From Luteolibacter pohnpeiensis (GTDB lineage Bacteria; Verrucomicrobiota; Verrucomicrobiia; Verrucomicrobiales; Akkermansiaceae), in NCBI RefSeq assembly GCF_016595435.1, contig NZ_JAENIJ010000011.1, positions 1 to 64,000 of the forward strand: 64,000 bases of DNA, written 5' to 3'. The notes below the pieces were generated by a model, which was given only the letters and a program-made list of their open reading frames with translations, did not search any database and was not told the DNA's origin. A program made the position numbers and the translations under genes. How positions within the stretch are numbered: position 1 is the first letter of the stretch; each line of letters starts with the position of its first letter. Positions 60,043-64,000 of this stretch are shown here, in pieces.

Positions 60043-61266
60043 ATGCAAAAATTTCTGATTTCCCGGTCCATCTCCCATCCCCGCGCGAGGTGGGCGAAGC
60101 TTGCCTGCCATGTCATGCTCGGCGCTTCGATGCTCGTTGCAGGCACCGTAAATGCGCAACAGCCCGGCACGACCTACCGCCAGTATGAGGGGACGATCGG
60201 GAAAATACCGATTCACGCCACTTTGCGCACCAGCATGGATCTCAATTGGGCAGAGAAACTGGACGGCTCTTATTATTACGATTCCAGCGGTGAGCCAATC
60301 GGGCTCAGCTGGTCGAGCACCTCCAAGGGGATCACGTCGATGTATGAAAATTTGTCGGACAACTTGAGCCCGACCGGTAAGTGGCAGATCCAACTCAAAG
60401 ACCAGGATGTCAGCGGGACCTGGCTGTCTCCGAGTGATGATTTTTCGCCGACAGGAACCAAAACGCTGCAAATCCAACTGCACGAGATACACCCGAAAGG
60501 CGTTGCTGATCTGGAGGTTCTGAATTTCTCCAGCTCATGGGCCCGCTCTCGGGGTCACCAGCAGCTTGGAGTCACAAACATGCTCTCCCTGATCCAGTTG
60601 AAGGGCGAGGGAGAGGCGATTCAGAAGCTCAATCAAAACCTGCGGAATGAGGTTTTTGAGAAACAATTCCCGTTCAATCCAGAGGACGAAAAAAGCAATA
60701 AAGCCAAGCCAGCTACACCGCAGATCGCCGATCTGGAAAATGCCATGATCACCGTTCCGCCGGAAAAACTCGACTGGGATCTCGCTTACGTTGAGGAAGT
60801 TTCGAACCGGATGGATGTCGTCATGAATGAGTCGGACGTGCTTTGCATCGCGAATTTCTTCTACGCCTACACCGGCGGCGCGCACGGGAACTATTCTTTC
60901 CAACACTCGGCCTTCGACATCCAAACCGGTGAAAAAATCGATTTACACTCCATGGTAAAACCCGGTTACGAGCAAAAATGGACCGACTTGGCCGAGGGAA
61001 TCCTCAGAAAACGAGCCGGAGTGGCGGCAAATGCGCCCATGACGGATGTCGGCTTGTTTGACGACGATCTTCACCTGAGCAGCGACTGGTTTGTGGTCCC
61101 GGGAGGGATCGGCATCAGCTACAATCCCTACGAAATCGCCAGTTTCGCGGACGGACAAATCAAGCTCGTCCTGCCATGGAAGGACATTCAATCGGATTTG
61201 GTTCCCGGCACTCCGGTGGACCGGCTGGCCAAGCGTTTTCTCAGCCAGAGCGTGACGAAAGATTGA
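60043..61266 (+). CDS. DUF3298/RsiV-like exported protein
   Basis: A 407-residue protein with a signal peptide ending near LVAGTVNAQQ. The N-terminal part has a repeat-poor beta-rich domain. The C-terminal DUF4163/DUF3298 module is recognised by YAYTGGAHGNYSFQHSAFD, IDLHSMV, and YEIASFADGQIKLVLPW, which in RsiV binds lysozyme. Here no sigma factor gene lies beside it, so an inhibitor or wall-binding role is only possible. The start is taken as the second codon (ATG 60043), not the GTG at 60034. Confidence 0.78.
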   Translation: MQKFLISRSISHPRARWAKLACHVMLGASMLVAGTVNAQQPGTTYRQYEGTIGKIPIHATLRTSMDLNWAEKLDGSYYYDSSGEPIGLSWSSTSKGITSMYENLSDNLSPTGKWQIQLKDQDVSGTWLSPSDDFSPTGTKTLQIQLHEIHPKGVADLEVLNFSSSWARSRGHQQLGVTNMLSLIQLKGEGEAIQKLNQNLRNEVFEKQFPFNPEDEKSNKAKPATPQIADLENAMITVPPEKLDWDLAYVEEVSNRMDVVMNESDVLCIANFFYAYTGGAHGNYSFQHSAFDIQTGEKIDLHSMVKPGYEQKWTDLAEGILRKRAGVAANAPMTDVGLFDDDLHLSSDWFVVPGGIGISYNPYEIASFADGQIKLVLPWKDIQSDLVPGTPVDRLAKRFLSQSVTKD

Positions 61267-61278
61267 TTTCGTGCGGAC

Positions 61279-62151
61279 TCACCGCCACACCGCCAGGAAG
61301 TGGAACAGCCCGGCAAATGCGATCAATTGGAGGCCCCCGAGGGCGAGGTATCGGTTATAAGCCGGTCCAGGCGGGGTTGTCATCACTCCGAGCACGATTC
61401 TCAATCCCAGAAGCAGTGCCGGAGCGCCTGCGATCGCCAGGGGAAGCAATCCAAAAGAATACCAAACAAGCCCTAAAAACATGGCCAGGTGGGTTTCCGC
61501 CCAAATGATCGCAATGCCATATTTCCGGCCCAACCGCACCGCCATCGTGCGTTTGCCGGTTTGCATGTCTTCATCCCGGTCCCGCAAATTGTTGATGGAA
61601 ATCATCACTGCGGAAAGCAGGCCAATTTGCGCGCCCAGCAGCAGTGCTTCCGGCAGCCAAAGCCCGGTTTGGATGAAGACCGTGCCGCAAACCGCGACGA
61701 ATCCGAAGAACAGCACTACGAAAATTTCTCCCATCCCGCGATACGCCAGCGGAAACGGTCCACCTGTGTACCCGTAGGAAAGAAACAGCGACGGGATGCC
61801 GATCGCAATGATCGGCCAGCCGCGCGCGTGATACAGGACCGCGCCACAAGCCACGGCGATCGCCAGAAATCCCAACGCCCAGCGGATCACCGCAGCCGGA
61901 GTCATCATACCGGATGCGGTCATCCGCTTCGGCCCGAGCCGTTTTTCCGTGTCAGCTCCTTTATGGGAATCGATCGCGTCATTGAAAAAATTCGTCGCAA
62001 TCTGGATCGCAATGGAGCCGAGCACTGTGCAAAGCGCCAGAATCAGGTCGAATTTCCCGGTGACTTTCCAGGCAAGCACACACCCCGCCCAGACCGGCAC
62101 AATCGCCGCAGGCAGGGTCTTGGGTCGGGCCGCCAAAAAGCAGGCCTTCAT
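61279..62151 (-). CDS. menA: 1,4-dihydroxy-2-naphthoate polyprenyltransferase
   Basis: A 290-residue UbiA-family prenyltransferase with eight or nine helices. Two Asp-rich motifs bind Mg-prenyl diphosphate: NFFNDAIDSHKGAD and NNLRDRDEDMQTGKRT; GPFPLAYRGMGE is conserved in MenA. It attaches the prenyl chain in menaquinone synthesis. The start at 62151 (MKACFLAARPKTLPAA) matches the usual N-terminus, whereas an ATG at 62166 is also available. No other men genes lie in the window. Confidence 0.88.
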   Translation of the reverse strand: MKACFLAARPKTLPAAIVPVWAGCVLAWKVTGKFDLILALCTVLGSIAIQIATNFFNDAIDSHKGADTEKRLGPKRMTASGMMTPAAVIRWALGFLAIAVACGAVLYHARGWPIIAIGIPSLFLSYGYTGGPFPLAYRGMGEIFVVLFFGFVAVCGTVFIQTGLWLPEALLLGAQIGLLSAVMISINNLRDRDEDMQTGKRTMAVRLGRKYGIAIIWAETHLAMFLGLVWYSFGLLPLAIAGAPALLLGLRIVLGVMTTPPGPAYNRYLALGGLQLIAFAGLFHFLAVWR

Positions 62152-62227
62152 GGATGAGTTAGGCACGGCGGTAGTGAAGACCGGTTTTGCCAGAGAATCG
62201 ACACCAATTCATCACCTCTTCTAGCCA

Positions 62228-62243
62228 TCCCCTTTTAAGGGGA
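62228..62243. promoter_or_regulatory. 7-bp inverted repeat between menA and the LamG gene
   Basis: TCCCCTT and AAGGGGA flank two T in a 162-base divergent spacer, 77 bases before menA's ATG and 71 before that of the secreted protein. It may be an operator. No second copy was noticed. Confidence 0.3.
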
Positions 62244-62313
62244 GAAAGCCAAAGATGTTTGCACCGCTTCCTTCGATGCAACTGGAATGGGGATCCATCT
62301 AAACCTCATTTCC

Positions 62314-64000
62314 ATGAAAAACAAAACCCGTATCTTTATCGCACTTCTTGCGGCATGTGGAAGTGCCGGAGCCGAAGTCACAGTCATCGACGACTTTTCG
62401 GGAGAACTTTCCGGCTATACCGCGACCGTGATCCTGGACGCCAATGGCGGCGCGAGCAATGTGAGCACCTGGCAAACGTATGAAGAGCAACTCGAAGTGC
62501 AAACAACAAGCTTCGATGGCATTGAACAATGGGCCTACATCCGCGACGGTCTCACTCTCCCAGTAGGAAAGGAAGTCCGGGCTCAGATCGATCATTACGG
62601 AAACTTGGATATGGGGTTGTATGTCGGAGGAAATGCACCCGTCGCCGGAGTCCGCGAAAATTACATTACCGTATATGCCCGAAACACCGGCCAAGTTTCT
62701 TCCCGAGGCTTTGACGGAACCTCAGAATTCGGCGTTGCCGCTACTGGCGCTAATATCGGCTACGACACTCTGTTCATTGCCCGAACCGATACGAACACGT
62801 ATGAAGCCGGCTATTACTCAGGCACCAATCGGATTGTGATCGCGACCCGCACTCCGGCCACCCCGAACTCAGCGAACGCGGTCGGGATTTATGCCGACGT
62901 CCGGGATGGAACGGAGTATCTGGGGTCCGTTGACAACCTCACCATTGCCGACATTTCTCCTGGCTACGATTCTGATGGCGACGGTCTGATCGATACGTTT
63001 GAGACGACCTATTTTGGCGATCTCAACGAAGCCGCAGATGGTGACCCTGATGGAGACGGCTTCAGTAACCTTGAAGAAATGAACGCCGGTTCCGATCCGA
63101 CGATTGCCTCTTCGGTCCCAGCGGATCTCGATGGCAATGGCACCCTAGACGCAAACGAGCACTTCCAACCTTACACGGTCGATGCCAACACGCTCCACCT
63201 GTGGCATTTTGATGAAACCTTACCGCCAACAACTGACTTAGGGAGCGACCCGGTCCCGCTGCAATCGCTCGAAGGTGATGCCTACCTCTGGGCACCCTCG
63301 CACGCCGGATTCGGCACGGGATTGAATCCAAACCGGTCCGACACCAACGGCACAGGCGGTTATTTGTCAGCGCTGCCCCTCGCAGACGGGGATGCTGACA
63401 ATACCAATATCACCCTAGCCGGAGAAAACGGAGCTTTCACGTTTGAGGCCATCGTCAAACTTGGATTCGATCCCACCACCGCTCCTTACAGCGTGAATCC
63501 CATGCAAATTCTCTCAGGGGACGGTGAGGAAACGGCGCTCGAACGTGGATTCCAGTTCCGCATTCTTCCCGTTTTCAATAGCGAACATGGCGGCGGTCCC
63601 GTGGCCGAACTCGAATTTCTCGGTCTAAACTACAATGGAACCGGAACGGATGTTTCACGGGTAAAAGCCCCACTTCCCACTGGAGACGATCCAGATGCGG
63701 CAGTGGAAGGGCGCTGGTATCACGTTGCCGTCTCATACAACGGAAATCCCGCCACACCGGACAATCTCACGCTCTACTGGACCTTGCTTGATCCAGAAAG
63801 AACATCGGCCCGCGTTCTTGCCACCGGGCAGCTGGAGCAATCGCTCAACCCGGATCTCACTCCAGACTTTGTCATTGGCAATGAAGGAAAAAGCAATGGC
63901 GGTGCATCCGACGCGTTCCTGGGCGTCATCGACGAAGTTCGCATCAGCAACATCGCCCGCGATGCGGATGATTTCCTCTTTTCGCAAGTAAGTGAACCGA
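62314..64000 (+). CDS. Secreted LamG-domain protein with calcium-repeat motifs (partial, runs off the window)
   Basis: The frame is open from the ATG at 62314 to base 64000, 562 codons without a stop, so the 3' end is outside the window. A signal peptide (FIALLAACGSAGAE) comes first. Residues near 215-290 carry DSDGDGLIDTFE, DPDGDGFSNLEEM and DLDGNGTLDANE, thrombospondin-3/dockerin-like calcium loops. From about 370 follows a LamG/concanavalin-type domain: TFEAIVKLGF, GRWYHVAVSYNG, FLGVIDEVRISNIARD. Such proteins are exported glycan-binding or adhesive factors of Verrucomicrobia. Whether a C-terminal sorting signal exists cannot be seen. Confidence 0.85.
   Translation, partial: MKNKTRIFIALLAACGSAGAEVTVIDDFSGELSGYTATVILDANGGASNVSTWQTYEEQLEVQTTSFDGIEQWAYIRDGLTLPVGKEVRAQIDHYGNLDMGLYVGGNAPVAGVRENYITVYARNTGQVSSRGFDGTSEFGVAATGANIGYDTLFIARTDTNTYEAGYYSGTNRIVIATRTPATPNSANAVGIYADVRDGTEYLGSVDNLTIADISPGYDSDGDGLIDTFETTYFGDLNEAADGDPDGDGFSNLEEMNAGSDPTIASSVPADLDGNGTLDANEHFQPYTVDANTLHLWHFDETLPPTTDLGSDPVPLQSLEGDAYLWAPSHAGFGTGLNPNRSDTNGTGGYLSALPLADGDADNTNITLAGENGAFTFEAIVKLGFDPTTAPYSVNPMQILSGDGEETALERGFQFRILPVFNSEHGGGPVAELEFLGLNYNGTGTDVSRVKAPLPTGDDPDAAVEGRWYHVAVSYNGNPATPDNLTLYWTLLDPERTSARVLATGQLEQSLNPDLTPDFVIGNEGKSNGGASDAFLGVIDEVRISNIARDADDFLFSQVSEP

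Noticed and set aside
61489-62157. Open frame of 222 codons on the + strand opposite menA
   Set aside because: Arg/Pro/Gln-rich shadow of a gene with intact UbiA motifs.
1-64000. CRISPR arrays, insertion sequences, integrases, rRNA or tRNA genes
   Set aside because: No regularly spaced repeats, transposase or integrase motifs, or tRNA/rRNA-like sequences were found when reading either strand.

Overview
The window reads as a chromosomal segment of a Gram-negative bacterium of the Verrucomicrobia (Verrucomicrobiaceae/Luteolibacter-like). This is inferred from the mix of genes: an exosortase/EpsI pair beside a polysaccharide cluster, an autotransporter-associated beta-strand-repeat surface protein with a C-terminal DPDGDG-type tail, a PmoA-like (DUF6807) protein next to a Tat-exported Gfo/Idh/MocA oxidoreductase, a menaquinone gene, and many genes that start without a Shine-Dalgarno sequence. 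No RNA genes, CRISPR arrays, transposases or integrases were seen.

Region 1 (1-28012, all + strand) is a large surface-polysaccharide locus. It opens with the end of a UDP-glucose dehydrogenase, then cysC, cysD and cysN (sulfate activation to APS/PAPS). GDP-mannose 4,6-dehydratase follows, then a CDP-3,6-dideoxyhexose module (rfbF, rfbG, the iron-sulfur/PMP dehydrase rfbH, an RmlC-like epimerase and a short NAD-dependent reductase). The A+T-rich middle (about 10.2-18 kb) holds the first glycosyltransferases, a Wzx flippase, a Wzy-like polymerase and an FkbM-type methyltransferase; more glycosyltransferases follow. The locus closes with an odd membrane-PAS protein, a GT2 enzyme, a WbaP-type initiating sugar-phosphate transferase and an O-antigen-ligase-like protein fused to TPRs. 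Eight glycosyltransferases plus one initiator imply a large repeat unit. No Wza/Wzc export genes and no E3 reductase are in view.

Region 2 (28067-29817, - strand) is an exosortase with its EpsI partner, convergent with the ligase; no PEP-CTERM substrate is visible here. Region 3 (29917-33089) is housekeeping: prs, then rplY, pth, rpsF and ssb, with two clear intrinsic terminators.

Region 4 (33173-45343) starts with a periplasmic TPR protein and continues as a second glycoconjugate locus. It has a membrane protein, an LpxL/HtrB-like acyltransferase, a GT2, several overlapping poorly characterised transferase-like genes (GT-B-like, ELM1-like, a possible sialyltransferase-superfamily protein, a DUF115-like protein, a GT-A-like protein), DUF4254, a GT9 heptosyltransferase and an NlpC/P60 hydrolase. 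It probably builds a lipid-A/core-like glycolipid.

Region 5 (45350-50255, - strand) carries a bifunctional nuclease, a gamma-carbonic anhydrase, a two-gene ABC-2 exporter and a SO_0444-type metal permease with its TIGR03943 partner. An 800-bp A+T-rich gap (50256-51053) precedes the 1138-residue surface protein. Region 6 (54532-64000) holds the Gfo/Idh and DUF6807 pair, an ECF sigma factor with a probable membrane anti-sigma protein, a DUF3482-type GTPase, a DUF3298 lipoprotein-like protein, menA, and the start of a secreted LamG protein that runs off the window.
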